A stretch of DNA of 21,074 bases, taken from positions 1-21,074 of the forward strand of contig JBHGBF010000068.1 of assembly GCA_041946865.1 (NCBI GenBank). Direction: 5' to 3'. This DNA is from RPQK01 sp041946865 (GTDB lineage: Bacteria; Acidobacteriota; UBA6911; RPQK01). Below, in pieces: positions 1 through 8,072 of the stretch (positions are counted from its first letter, which is position 1; every line of letters starts with the position of its first letter). Under the pieces are notes generated by a model, which was given only the letters and a program-made list of their open reading frames with translations, ran no database searches and was not told the origin of the DNA. The translations under genes were made by a program, and so were the position numbers.

Positions 1-238
1 GTTGATTTGTTCCGAATGACAGCGCGAATCTTTTCCGACAGATGCAGACATTTCCGGAGAGGTAGTTGAAATAGCGTTCTGAGGGGGCCTTCGGGCTTAA
101 AGCGAGAGTTTTGGGCGCTGGTCTGGCTACGTCGTGGTGTTCCTTCGCCGAAGGCGTTAGGCCCAACAACCTGTTAGAACCAGTTAGAACCGTCGGATTT
201 AAGTGAAAACGACCGCAGCGCACATCACTAGCGTCCGG
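1..238. other. Gene-free flank beyond the transposase remnant
   Basis: No coding region is recognisable here. The stretch lies directly downstream of the transposase stop codon and may contain the left end of the insertion sequence. The matching right end has been lost, so no terminal inverted repeat can be paired. Two small structures are visible: a perfect 6+1+6 inverted repeat at 142-154 (CCTTCG-C-CGAAGG), and two copies of GTTAGAACC at 173-181 and 183-191, one base apart. Neither can be assigned a function. Confidence 0.4.
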
Positions 239-1376
239 TTAAAAGTCGAATAAATTCAACTGGTTAACGTTTGCACATCCGGAATCTGGCTGAGTATCAA
301 TAGAGTGATCTGCAAGTAGTTGCAAAATCGGGACTTTCGCGAATGCATTCGCGCTCAGCACTTGGAGAATGCTGTGTAGACTGTGGGCGATTTTCAGCTC
401 CTTCCTGAGGATGGCGACCAGAACGTAGACACAGATCGCGATCCAAACCTGGGTCTTCACGGCGTTGGCCGACGTGCCGTAGAACTTTCGGATGCGCAGG
501 TGCTGCTTGATCCACTTGAAGAACAGCTCTACCTGCCAGCGCTGTTTGTAGAGCTGGCAAACGGTCAAGGCCGGCAGTGTGAACTGATCGGTGAGGAACG
601 TGAGGATCCGATCGGTTTCGGGGTCGTGGAAGCGGATGCGCCGCAGCTTGTCCGGGTAGTTGCGGAAACTGGCGGGGGTGGCCAGCCGCCCGATCTGATC
701 GCTGCGCAGTCCGAGTTCCTCCTCGACCGGTCCAGACGCATGCCGGATGAATTGAAAGCCCCGTTTGGCGCGGGTGATGAAACGGCCCCCGGCCTGCTTG
801 AGCTGGTACAAGCGTCGGAAATCCAGGTAGCCGCGGTCCATCACGTAATAAGCGCCCGGCTCGACGACCAGCACATCCAGAATTTTGACATCCGACAATT
901 TGCCGTCGGTGATCTCGATGAAGGTCGGGATAGGACCACGCAAGTCCAAGAGCGTATGCAGTTTGATGGCACCCTTGGCACGGCGGAAGCGAGCCCAGGG
1001 GAAGAGGTTCAAACACAGATCGATCGTGGTCGAGTCCAAGGCATACACCGTCTCCTTCAAGTCGAGGCCGATGTCTTCGTCGCAGTACAGCTGGCGCGCC
1101 TTGCTGATCAGTATCTGGGCCAGATCGGCGTAGATCGGCCAGTCCCGGATTTCGTTGGCTTCGGCCAGGGTGCTTCGGCAAACCCGACTCCGAAAGCCAA
1201 TCTGATGGAGCAGCTGGGATTGGGGTTCAGACAGGACTCGATGTGGCGCAAGCCTTCGCGATAGGTCAGCTGAGCGAAAGCCATCGCCAGGAACTGATCC
1301 GAGCAAGAGAGGGACCGATATCGTCGGTCGCCGTCGTACCGTTCCACACAGCGCCGGAACTGCTGGGGATGCAGTA
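239..1376 (-). pseudogene. IS4-type DDE transposase, frameshifted and 5'-truncated
   Basis: This is a decayed insertion-sequence transposase of the IS4 type. The main frame (about 1222 down to 239) holds the catalytic core: the first Asp in the DSTTIDL motif, the second Asp in VMDRGYLDFRRLY, and the C-terminal Y-R-E-K signature in LYKQRWQVELFFKWIKQ. It ends NLFDF-stop. The N-terminal part (VERYDGDRRYRSLSC, then AFAQLTYREGLRHIESCL) lies in a different frame at about 1347-1228. Homologous spacing is restored if one base is added near 1219-1228, so a single-base deletion is the simplest explanation. Upstream of FRRCVERYDGD the usual N-terminal residues and the terminal repeat are missing, and the sequence changes into an RHS gene. 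The long open frame on the opposite strand is a codon shadow. The family call is firm; the exact left boundary of the element is unknown. Confidence 0.85.
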
Positions 1377-1595
1377 GGAGTAATAAACCGCCCCGTCTTG
1401 CTCCGGGTTTTCCGGCTGGACAAGCCGGCCCAGGGAGTCATAGAGGAAACTGCGTTGCTGCACGCCCTGGACTACCCCCGTCAGGTTATCCCGGGAGTCG
1501 TAGAGATAGGTCGTCGACTGCGGGGCGCCGAAGGGATCTTCCCAGACGGAGATCATTCGTCCGAGTGCGTCACGCGGAAAGTACCTATCAAACAA
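1377..1595 (-). pseudogene. RHS-repeat protein fragment
   Basis: The minus-strand translation shows two to three RHS/YD-repeat units: RDALGRMISVWEDP, then TYLYDSRDNLTGVVQG, then RSFLYDSLGRLVQPENPE, and a final YYSY before homology stops. RHS/YD repeats belong to very large secreted or surface shell proteins, often toxin-delivery proteins, and here only about 70 residues survive. The fragment has no credible start (the first possible codon is a TTG) and is cut on the downstream side by the IS4 transposase remnant at about 1370-1385. It therefore marks either the insertion target or a later deletion joint. It is almost certainly non-functional. The exact joint cannot be fixed without an intact copy of either partner. 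Confidence 0.75.
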
Positions 1596-1650
1596 GACTG
1601 AGGCGTTACCCGCGGAGGCGCGGAGGCGGGCGAAAGCGCAAGCCGCGGGG

Positions 1651-3486
1651 TCATTCGACTGTCACGGATTTCGCCAGGTTGCGGGGCTGATCGATTTCAC
1701 AGCCGTTCTCGAGTGCCACGTAATAGGCAAACAGCTGCAGCGGAATGACCGTCAGTAGCGGGGCGAAGAGGGGAGAGCAAGCGGGCACGGCGATAAAATG
1801 GTCACACAGCGCCCGAAGCCCGGCGTCGCCTTCCGTCCCTACCGCGATGGTAGGGCCCGAACGCGCCTTGATCTCCTGGATGTTGGCCGTCATTTTGTCG
1901 TAGGTGCTGTCCTGCGTAGCCAGGCAAACCGAGGGGAAGTCGGGACTGATGAGCGCGATCGGACCATGTTTCATCTCGCCGGCGGCATAGGCCTCGGCAT
2001 GCAGGTACGAAATCTCCTTCAGCTTTAACGCGCCTTCGAGAGCAATCGGATAGTTGAACTTGCGTCCGATATACATGAAGTTGCGGAAGTGGGCGTATGT
2101 TTTGGCCACTTCCTCGATTTCGCCGGATTTCTCGAGAATCCGTTCGATTTTTCGAGGAATCGACTCCAGCTCCCGGATAAATCGCTGCCCATCGGTTACC
2201 GACAGGTGCTGATGGCGCGCCAGGTAAAGAGTGAACAGGTAGAGGATCGTCAACTGGGAGACGAAGGCTTTGGTAGAGGCCACTCCGATTTCAGGCCCGG
2301 CATGGTTATAGATGCCCGCGTCGGTCTCGCGGGCGATGTTGCTGCCGACGACGTTAACCAGCCCGAGGACCAGCGCTCCCTTGCGTTTCGCTTCCCGGAC
2401 GGCGGCAAGCGTGTCGGCGGTCTCGCCTGACTGGCTGATCGCCAGAACCACCGTATTTGGCCGGAAATTCAGGCGGCGGTAGCGGAACTCCGAGGCGAGA
2501 TCCACTTCGACGCGGATGTCGGTGCACGCTTCGAGGATGTAACGCCCGAGCATGGCCGCGTAAAAGGAGGTGCCGCAGGAGACAATCACCAGTTGCTCCA
2601 TCTCTATTAGTTGCCGGCTCACGCTCTCCAGGCCTCCGAGCACCGAGATCCCCTCAGACGGGATCAGCCGGCCGCGCATGGCATTGCGAACCGCTTCCGG
2701 TTGCTCATGGATCTCTTTCAGCATGAAATGGCGGAAACCCTGCTTTTCCGCCGCGGCAACATCCCAGTCGACCGTCTGTTCCTGGCGGTTCACCTCGAGC
2801 GGTGAGTGGAGGTTGTTGATCCGATAGCCGTCCGGGCCGAGCACGGCCAGATCGTCATCCTGAAGGTAGATCACCTGTTTGGTGTGAGCGACCAGGGCCG
2901 AGACATCGGAGGCGGCAAACATGCCGGAGTCGCCGATGCCGATAATCATGGGGCTGCTGCGGCGTGCAACGATAATCGAGGAGGGGTGCTGCGAGGAGAG
3001 TACCGCTATCCCGAACGTGCCACGGACTCTGACCAGCGCCCGCGCAACCGCCTCTTCAAGCTTCGGCGCATCGCGACAGGCGTCCTCGATGAGATGCGTG
3101 AGCACCTCGGTGTCCGTCTCGGAGACGAAAATGTGCCCCGCCGCAGTCAGCTCCTGCTTGAGCGCCTGATAGTTTTCAATAATGCCGTTGTGGATGAGGA
3201 AGATCTGACCGGAGCAATCACTGTGCGGGTGGGCATTCTCGACGCACGGTTTGCCGTGGGTGGCCCAGCGGGTGTGCCCGATTCCAGTCTGCGCCTGGGA
3301 GGTCCAGTCCGCAAGGCTCTTCTCCAGCTCCCGGATTTTCCCGGCCGCTCGAAAGCGCTGGACCCGCCTATCTTCCAGCAGGGCGACCCCGCTCGAATCA
3401 TAGCCGCGGTACTCGAGTCGTTTGAGTCCTTCGAGCAGCAGCGGCAAGGCAGGTTGCTGTCCCACGTAGCAAATGATCCCGCACAT
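1651..3486 (-). CDS. glmS: Glutamine--fructose-6-phosphate aminotransferase (isomerizing)
   Basis: GlmS converts fructose-6-phosphate and glutamine to glucosamine-6-phosphate, the first committed step toward UDP-GlcNAc for peptidoglycan and other glycans. It acts in the cytoplasm. The 611-residue length is normal for the family. The protein starts MCGIICYVG, so Cys2 becomes the N-terminal nucleophile of the glutaminase domain (about residues 1-220), with YRGYDSSG and GHTRWATHG following. Two SIS sugar-isomerase domains occupy the rest (SCGTSFYAA and SQSGETADT in the first; GRKFNYPIALEGALKLKEISY in the second), and the C-terminus LAKSVTVE is typical. The ATG has a strong Shine-Dalgarno GGGGAGG six bases upstream. 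It is the last gene after the SUF cluster, 42 bases behind sufT, so co-transcription is likely. The gap is too short for a glmS ribozyme. Confidence 0.97.
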   Translation of the reverse strand: MCGIICYVGQQPALPLLLEGLKRLEYRGYDSSGVALLEDRRVQRFRAAGKIRELEKSLADWTSQAQTGIGHTRWATHGKPCVENAHPHSDCSGQIFLIHNGIIENYQALKQELTAAGHIFVSETDTEVLTHLIEDACRDAPKLEEAVARALVRVRGTFGIAVLSSQHPSSIIVARRSSPMIIGIGDSGMFAASDVSALVAHTKQVIYLQDDDLAVLGPDGYRINNLHSPLEVNRQEQTVDWDVAAAEKQGFRHFMLKEIHEQPEAVRNAMRGRLIPSEGISVLGGLESVSRQLIEMEQLVIVSCGTSFYAAMLGRYILEACTDIRVEVDLASEFRYRRLNFRPNTVVLAISQSGETADTLAAVREAKRKGALVLGLVNVVGSNIARETDAGIYNHAGPEIGVASTKAFVSQLTILYLFTLYLARHQHLSVTDGQRFIRELESIPRKIERILEKSGEIEEVAKTYAHFRNFMYIGRKFNYPIALEGALKLKEISYLHAEAYAAGEMKHGPIALISPDFPSVCLATQDSTYDKMTANIQEIKARSGPTIAVGTEGDAGLRALCDHFIAVPACSPLFAPLLTVIPLQLFAYYVALENGCEIDQPRNLAKSVTVE

Positions 3487-3495
3487 GAAGCGCCT

Positions 3496-3513
3496 CCCCG
3501 TAACCCCGTAACG
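3496..3513 (-). repeat. Short GTTACG repeat forming part of the glmS leader
   Basis: Between sufT and glmS the minus strand reads CGTTACGGGGTTACGGGG, two near-copies of a GTTACGG(G) unit. Its last G residues belong to the glmS Shine-Dalgarno sequence (3493-3499). It resembles the GTTACC heptads found after sufD and rsmG. With only two units the relation is suggestive, not certain. Confidence 0.4.
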
Positions 3514-3528
3514 TCGGCGGGCGGCCGG

Positions 3529-3870
3529 TCAGAAGAAGCCCAACTGGAGCTTGGCGGCTTCCGACATCTTGTCCATGCTCCAGGGTGGGTCCCAGACCAA
3601 CTCGACATTCACGCCGGTTACTCCGGGCACGGCGTTGACCTTGGTCTCCACTTCCGGCGGCAAGGAGCCGGCGACCGGGCACATGGGAGAAGTGAGTGTC
3701 ATCCGGATATCGACCTTGCCATCCGGTTGAACGTCCAGATTGTAAACGAGCCCCAGCTCATAGATGTTGACCGGAATTTCGGGGTCAAAGATAGTACACA
3801 GCGTGTCGATCACCTTCTGTCTCAGAAGATTGACATTCTGTGCTTTCTCGGTGTTTTGGGCGTCGGCCAT
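3529..3870 (-). CDS. sufT: Iron-sulfur cluster maturation protein SufT (MIP18/DUF59 family)
   Basis: This 113-residue protein belongs to the MIP18/DUF59 family, whose SufT members help deliver Fe-S clusters to target proteins. Characteristic motifs are DPEIPVNIYELGLVY (about 29-43), TSPMCPVAGSLP with the conserved Cys64, and the C-terminal WDPPWSMDKMSEAAKLQLGF typical of SUF-linked members. The first 13 residues are a polar extension. The gene starts with ATG six bases after the sufU stop codon, with a GGAG about 9 bases upstream inside the end of sufU, so the two are translated from one mRNA. Position inside a complete suf cluster supports the SufT name over the related PaaD, which sits in phenylacetate operons. 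Confidence 0.92.
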   Translation of the reverse strand: MADAQNTEKAQNVNLLRQKVIDTLCTIFDPEIPVNIYELGLVYNLDVQPDGKVDIRMTLTSPMCPVAGSLPPEVETKVNAVPGVTGVNVELVWDPPWSMDKMSEAAKLQLGFF

Positions 3871-3876
3871 AAAACT

Positions 3877-4332
3877 TCACTCCGTCGAAACGGTGTCATC
3901 CGAGTGGTGCAAGGCAGCGAGCATCGTATGCCAGGCCAGCGTGGCGCACTTGACTCGCACGGGGTACCCGCTGACTCCCTCGAAAACAGCCAGTTTCCCC
4001 AGGTCGGCCGCTGTCTCTCCGGCAGGAGGCGTCTTCCCGGTAACCATGGCGTGAAACTTGCGGAAAAGCTGCTCGATCTCGTCCGTCGTCTTTCCCTTGA
4101 GGGTCTCGGTCATGATCGAGGCGGAGGCAGTGGAAATGGCGCAGCCGGCGCCTTTGAATCGCACCTCGGTCACGGTATTGCCGTCGAGCTTGAGATAAAC
4201 GGTGAGACGGTCTCCGCACAGTGGGTTGTTTCCATGGGCCTGGCAGTCTGCTTCAGGTAATTCGCCGAAGTTGCGCGGGCGCTTGTTATGATCCAGGATG
4301 ACTTCCTGGTACAGCTCGTTGAAATAGGACAT
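3877..4332 (-). CDS. sufU: SufU zinc-dependent sulfurtransferase / scaffold protein
   Basis: SufU accepts persulfide sulfur from SufS and passes it to the SufBCD scaffold. The 151-residue protein has the three conserved cysteines of the IscU/SufU fold: Cys39 in NNPLCGDR (with Asp41), Cys64 in KGAGCAIS and Cys129 in RVKCATLAW. The extra segment between the second and third Cys (about 98-120, TGKTPPAGETAADLGKLAVF) is the insertion that separates SufU from IscU. The Lys/Cys-rich HscA-binding LPPVK motif of IscU is absent. It lies 15 bases downstream of sufS, with AGGA eight bases before its ATG. The sufS-sufU pairing is the usual arrangement, in Gram-positives and other bacteria that lack SufE. 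Confidence 0.95.
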   Translation of the reverse strand: MSYFNELYQEVILDHNKRPRNFGELPEADCQAHGNNPLCGDRLTVYLKLDGNTVTEVRFKGAGCAISTASASIMTETLKGKTTDEIEQLFRKFHAMVTGKTPPAGETAADLGKLAVFEGVSGYPVRVKCATLAWHTMLAALHHSDDTVSTE

Positions 4333-4347
4333 GAGGTGTTCCTGCTT

Positions 4348-5610
4348 TCACTTGAAGACCTCGATCGCTTTGTGCAGCGCGTCGCTCAGCACGTCGACTT
4401 CTTCGAATGTATTGTAGAACGCCAGCGAGGCGCGTGCCGTCGCTGGTACATTATAGAAATCCATCAGAGGCTGTGCACAATGGTGGCCCGTGCGAATGGC
4501 CACGCCCTGTTCGTCTACTATGGTCCCGATGTCATGCGGGTGTATGCCGTCCATGAAGAAGGACTGCACGCTCGCCTTGTGGTCCGCCGTACCGATGAGC
4601 TTGAGTCCGGGTATCACGGAGAGGCGCTTCATCAAATACGCGAGCAGGTCGGCTTCATAGCGCATAACCTGGTCCAGTCCGAGGCCTTCCAGGTAGTCGA
4701 CGGCAGCGCCCAGGCCAACCGCTCCCGCAATGTTCGGCGTCCCCGCCTCGTACTTGTACGGCAAGACGTTGTAACTCGTCTTCTCGAAGGTCACGGTGCT
4801 GATCATGTCCCCGCCTCCCTGGTAGGGCGGCATCTGGTCGAGCAGCCTGGCCTTTCCGTACAGGACTCCAATTCCTGACGGTCCGTACAGTTTGTGGCCC
4901 GAGAAGGCATAGAAATCGCAATCGAGGTCCTGGACATCGATTCGAAGATGAGCGGCGGCTTGCGCACCGTCGACGAAAACCGGCACCCCGCGCTCGTGAG
5001 CCAGCCGGATAATCTCCTTGACCGGGTTGATCGTGCCGAGCACGTTGGAGAGGTGGACAATCGAGACAAAACGCGTGCGAGGGCCGAGGAGCCGTTGGTA
5101 TTCGTCCAGGATCAACTCGCCCCGGTCCGTGATCGGGATAATGCGTAAACGGGCGCCTCTTTCCTCACACAACATCTGCCAGGGGACGATGTTCGAATGG
5201 TGCTCCATCGCCGAAATGATGATCTCGTCCCCGGCGCCGATGTGCCGCGCGCCGTAGCAGCGGGCCACCAGGTTGACCGCCTCGGTGGTGCTCCTGACGA
5301 AGATGGTTTCTCTGGATTCCGGCGCGTTGATAAAGCGCTGGAGTTTCTCTCGCGCCTCTTCGTAGGCCGCCGTGGCTCGCTGGCTGAGCAGATGGACACC
5401 GCGATGGACATTGGCGTTATCCGCAGAATAGAAGTGGGTTATGGCGTCGATTACGGCCCGCGGCTTCTGAGCGGTGGCCGCGTTATCCAGATAGACTAGT
5501 GGGTTACCGCGAATCTGCTGCGCCAGAATCGGGAAGTCGTCCCGAACCTTCTCCACGTCAAAGGGAGCTGAAACCCGTTGTGCTCCCCTCGCCAGGTTAA
5601 TGGCTGTCAT
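4348..5610 (-). CDS. sufS: Cysteine desulfurase SufS
   Basis: SufS is a PLP-dependent group II cysteine desulfurase that removes sulfur from L-cysteine and hands it to SufU. The 420-residue sequence contains VYLDNAATAQKP (39-50), SAMEHHSNIVPW (133-144), VDGAQAAAH (213-221), the PLP-binding Lys240 in AFSGHKLYGPSGIG, and the catalytic Cys378 in the short loop RTGHHCAQPLM, which marks the SufS type rather than NifS/IscS. The first about 20 residues extend beyond the conserved core. The ATG at 5610 has GGGAG eight bases upstream. The gene is separated from sufD by 111 bases of heptad-like repeats, which is unusual inside an otherwise compact operon. Confidence 0.96.
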   Translation of the reverse strand: MTAINLARGAQRVSAPFDVEKVRDDFPILAQQIRGNPLVYLDNAATAQKPRAVIDAITHFYSADNANVHRGVHLLSQRATAAYEEAREKLQRFINAPESRETIFVRSTTEAVNLVARCYGARHIGAGDEIIISAMEHHSNIVPWQMLCEERGARLRIIPITDRGELILDEYQRLLGPRTRFVSIVHLSNVLGTINPVKEIIRLAHERGVPVFVDGAQAAAHLRIDVQDLDCDFYAFSGHKLYGPSGIGVLYGKARLLDQMPPYQGGGDMISTVTFEKTSYNVLPYKYEAGTPNIAGAVGLGAAVDYLEGLGLDQVMRYEADLLAYLMKRLSVIPGLKLIGTADHKASVQSFFMDGIHPHDIGTIVDEQGVAIRTGHHCAQPLMDFYNVPATARASLAFYNTFEEVDVLSDALHKAIEVFK

Positions 5611-5679
5611 GTCTTGACTCCCTGCTGCTCCAAGGTTACCCCGTTACCGATCACTACTTGCCTATGACCCTTGCCGAAC

Positions 5680-5721
5680 GGGAACCGGCTACCCGTAACG
5701 GGGAACGGGTCACCGGTCACG
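5680..5721 (-). repeat. Heptanucleotide repeats directly after the sufD stop codon
   Basis: Reading the minus strand from the base after the sufD TAA, six consecutive 7-base units follow: CGTGACC, GGTGACC, CGTTCCC, CGTTACG, GGTAGCC, GGTTCCC. They share the pattern NGTNNCC with no spacing error. More degenerate copies (GGTTACC, CGTTACC on the plus strand at about 5634-5648) fill the rest of the gap up to sufS. The same period and a similar unit occur after rsmG at the right end of the window. Confidence 0.7.
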
Positions 5722-7044
5722 TTACCCCTTCATTTGCCCCAGCCAGTCGAACAGGAACTTATCCAGGTGAGTGCGCAATGGGCCGATCCGCACGTGTCCG
5801 ATCACTTCGCTGGCAAACGCGTAGATCAGAATATTCATCGCTTCCTGTCGGCCGATACCCCTTGACCTCAGGTAAAAAAGCGCCTCTTCCTCCAGGCGCC
5901 CGATCGTCGCTCCGTGCGTGCACTTCACGTCGTCGGCGTAGATTTCCAGCTGCGGCTTGGTGTTGACCAGCGCCTCATTCGACAGAAGCAGGTTGTTGTT
6001 GGTCTGCTTGGAGTCGGTTTTCTGCGCGCCTTTCGCAACCACGATCCGCCCGTGGAAGACAGCCAGTGACGAATCTGTCATTATTCCCTTGTAAAGCTCC
6101 CGGCTGTCGCAATGGGGCTTCAGGTGCTCGATCCGAGTGTGGTTGTCGATATGTTTGTCCTCGGCCCCAAGATACAGGCCGTGGAGCAAGGCATTTCCCC
6201 CTTCACCGTCGAGCGTCACCGTGAGATTATGCCTGACCAGCGAGCCTCCGAAATCGAAGGAAGCCAGTCGCAAGGCGCTGTTTGTTTCCTGCCGGGTCCG
6301 GAGCGTTCCGATATGGTAGCTCTTCGCCCCCTCGGCCTGAATCGTGCAATGGTCGACGACGCTGCCGTCGCCCAGGACCAGCTCGGTCACAGGATTACAG
6401 AAGTAGGAGGCGTCCGACTCTCCGAGATAGGCTTCGACGAGCTTGATCTCGCTGCTCGCGCCCACCAGAAGGAGATTGCGCGGGTGAACCGCAAAGGGCT
6501 GGGCCGCGCCGGTCGAAACATAGATGATATAAACCGGGGTTTCGACCACGGTTCCCGCCGGGACGGAGAGAAAGGCGCCTTCCCGCAAAAACGCCGCGTT
6601 AAGCGCCGTGAAAGCATGCTCGCGCGGATCCGAGTAGCGGCCGATGTGCTGGCCCAGGAGATCGGGCTCGTCAAGCAGGGCCTGGGACAGCCTCTTGATT
6701 TCTACTGAGTCCGGCAGCCCATCCGGCCGGGACAGCCCTTCGTCAAAGAATCCGTTTACGAAAACCAGCCGGGCCCCCGGGACTTCCAGCAACCATTGGT
6801 TCGACAACCGGTCGGGAAGAGTCGCGGGCGCCGGCAGCTGAAACGGGATGCGAGACAGGGGCGCCAGGTTCGTGTATTTCCACTCTTCGTCGCGAGTATT
6901 CGGAAAACCGTATTCCGCCACGTGCAGAATCGACGCTTTCCGCAACTGCTGCAGCCAGTCCGGAACCGGCCCGGAGGACTGCCGTTCAAACTCGGCGAAA
7001 TTTGCCAGGTATTGGTCCTTCTCTTTGCGTACAGCCTGAATCAT
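5722..7044 (-). CDS. sufD: Fe-S cluster assembly protein SufD
   Basis: SufD pairs with SufB on the SufC2 dimer to form the SufBCD scaffold on which Fe-S clusters are built. The 440-residue protein has an N-terminal helical region (WLQQLRKASILHVAEYGFPNTRDEEWKYTNLAPL) and the right-handed beta-helix core of the SufB/SufD family. Near the C-terminus comes the motif DDVKCTHGATIGRLEEEALFYLRSRGI, which holds the conserved His in CTHGATIG, followed by the SufC-binding helices. The length matches the family. The ATG at 7044 has a good Shine-Dalgarno (GAGGA four bases upstream). The gene lies 84 bases downstream of sufC. Its stop codon is embedded in the first bases of a heptad-repeat tract. Confidence 0.96.
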   Translation of the reverse strand: MIQAVRKEKDQYLANFAEFERQSSGPVPDWLQQLRKASILHVAEYGFPNTRDEEWKYTNLAPLSRIPFQLPAPATLPDRLSNQWLLEVPGARLVFVNGFFDEGLSRPDGLPDSVEIKRLSQALLDEPDLLGQHIGRYSDPREHAFTALNAAFLREGAFLSVPAGTVVETPVYIIYVSTGAAQPFAVHPRNLLLVGASSEIKLVEAYLGESDASYFCNPVTELVLGDGSVVDHCTIQAEGAKSYHIGTLRTRQETNSALRLASFDFGGSLVRHNLTVTLDGEGGNALLHGLYLGAEDKHIDNHTRIEHLKPHCDSRELYKGIMTDSSLAVFHGRIVVAKGAQKTDSKQTNNNLLLSNEALVNTKPQLEIYADDVKCTHGATIGRLEEEALFYLRSRGIGRQEAMNILIYAFASEVIGHVRIGPLRTHLDKFLFDWLGQMKG

Positions 7045-7128
7045 GAGTTCCTCGCAAGGTAAGTGGGCCTTGGGCCAGCCACCGTTCTAGAAGCGGGGCG
7101 CTACGGAAAAGGCAACCAGCACGGGCAC

Positions 7129-7890
7129 CTACGCCTCCTGCCCCACCGGCTCTTTCTCCAGCCAGGAGTAACCTTTTTCCTCAAGCTCCAGCGCCAGGCT
7201 TTTGTCGCCGGAGAGCACAATCCGGCCTTCTGCCAGCACGTGGACGAAGTCGGGCACGATGTAGTTAAGCAGTCGCTGGTAGTGCGTGATGACGAGAAAA
7301 GCACGATCCGGGCTGCGCAAAGCATTGACTCCCTGCGCCACGATCTTCAACGCGTCGATGTCGAGACCGGAGTCCGTCTCATCGAGGATCGCCAGGCTCG
7401 GTTGCAGCACCGCCAGCTGGAAGATCTCATTGCGCTTCTTTTCGCCGCCTGAAAAGCCTTCATTCACGGCCCGGTTGATCAGTGCCTCGTCCATCTGAAG
7501 CAGCTTCATCTTGTTGCGCACCAGAGCGAGGAAGTCCATTGCGTCCACTTCCTCCTCGGCGCGATACTTCCGAGTGGCGTTGAGAGCCGCCCGCAAGAAG
7601 TACATATTGCTCACTCCGCGGATTTCGACCGGGTACTGGAAGGCCATGAAAATCCCCTCCCGGGCTCGATCTTCGGGGGCCATGTCGAGAAGGTTCTTGC
7701 CCTCGTAGATGATTTCTCCTTCGGTCACCTGGTAGGACTCGCGCCCGGCCAGCACCTGGGCGAGCGTGCTTTTTCCTGAGCCGTTAGGACCCATGATCGA
7801 ATGGACTTCCCCCCGCTTGAGGGACAGGCTGATCCCCTTGAGGATGGGCTTGTTACCGGCGCTGACGTGTAGGTTGCGTATTTCGAGCAT
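7129..7890 (-). CDS. sufC: Fe-S cluster assembly ATPase SufC
   Basis: SufC is the cytoplasmic ABC-type ATPase of the SufBCD complex; it is not a transporter. From the ATG at 7890 the protein has 253 residues: Walker A GPNGSGKST (34-42), the Q-loop in FMAFQYPVEI, the SufC-type signature GFSGGEKKRNEIFQ, Walker B LAILDETDSGLD and the H-loop in VITHYQRLLNYI. The spacing FSGGEKKRNE and the DETDSGLD sequence are diagnostic for SufC. A longer reading from a TTG at 7908 adds six residues, but GGAG at 7902-7905 lies inside it and 12 bases before the ATG, so the ATG is preferred. A 182-base spacer separates it from sufB. Confidence 0.96.
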   Translation of the reverse strand: MLEIRNLHVSAGNKPILKGISLSLKRGEVHSIMGPNGSGKSTLAQVLAGRESYQVTEGEIIYEGKNLLDMAPEDRAREGIFMAFQYPVEIRGVSNMYFLRAALNATRKYRAEEEVDAMDFLALVRNKMKLLQMDEALINRAVNEGFSGGEKKRNEIFQLAVLQPSLAILDETDSGLDIDALKIVAQGVNALRSPDRAFLVITHYQRLLNYIVPDFVHVLAEGRIVLSGDKSLALELEEKGYSWLEKEPVGQEA

Positions 7891-8072
7891 GTGCTTTCGA
7901 TTCTCCAATTGTGGCCGCGGCCCTCAGAGCCCGGCCGGATGTGGCGCAATCAACAGAGCCGCAAGCGGCCGCGTTCGGTTCGGAAGCGCGTCCAGTGAGC
8001 ACCGATTGCCCATTAAGGAACCGGTTCTGACCGGGCGCTCGGCAAAAAACGCGGCGCCGGCGGCTTGGTTCT
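7891..8072. other. sufB-sufC spacer with a copy of the AGAGCCGC repeat core
   Basis: This 182-base gap within the suf operon has no plausible coding frame. It contains AGAGCCGCAAGCG at 7955-7967, a core shared with the stem-loop at 10136-10267 and the element near 16848-16860. The following bases (GCGTTCGGTTCGGAAGCGCG) partly echo the continuation seen in the 10.2-kb copy. It could be a dispersed-repeat insertion, or a processing or attenuation site between sufB and sufC. The sequence alone does not decide. Confidence 0.4.

Noticed and set aside
383..1264. Long plus-strand open frame of 293 codons
   Set aside because: It is antisense to the transposase, whose motifs are clear, and its product has no recognisable domain. 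High GC content keeps opposite frames open.
239..1376. Programmed frameshift in the transposase
   Set aside because: IS4-type transposases are normally a single frame. No slippery heptamer with a following structure is evident, and the 5' end is missing anyway.
3487..3528. glmS ribozyme upstream of glmS
   Set aside because: The gap has only 42 bases, too short for the ribozyme fold, and it contains the repeat units and the ribosome binding site.
2806..4260. Plus-strand open frame of 484 codons across glmS, sufT and sufU
   Set aside because: It crosses three well-identified genes on the other strand and shows no domain.
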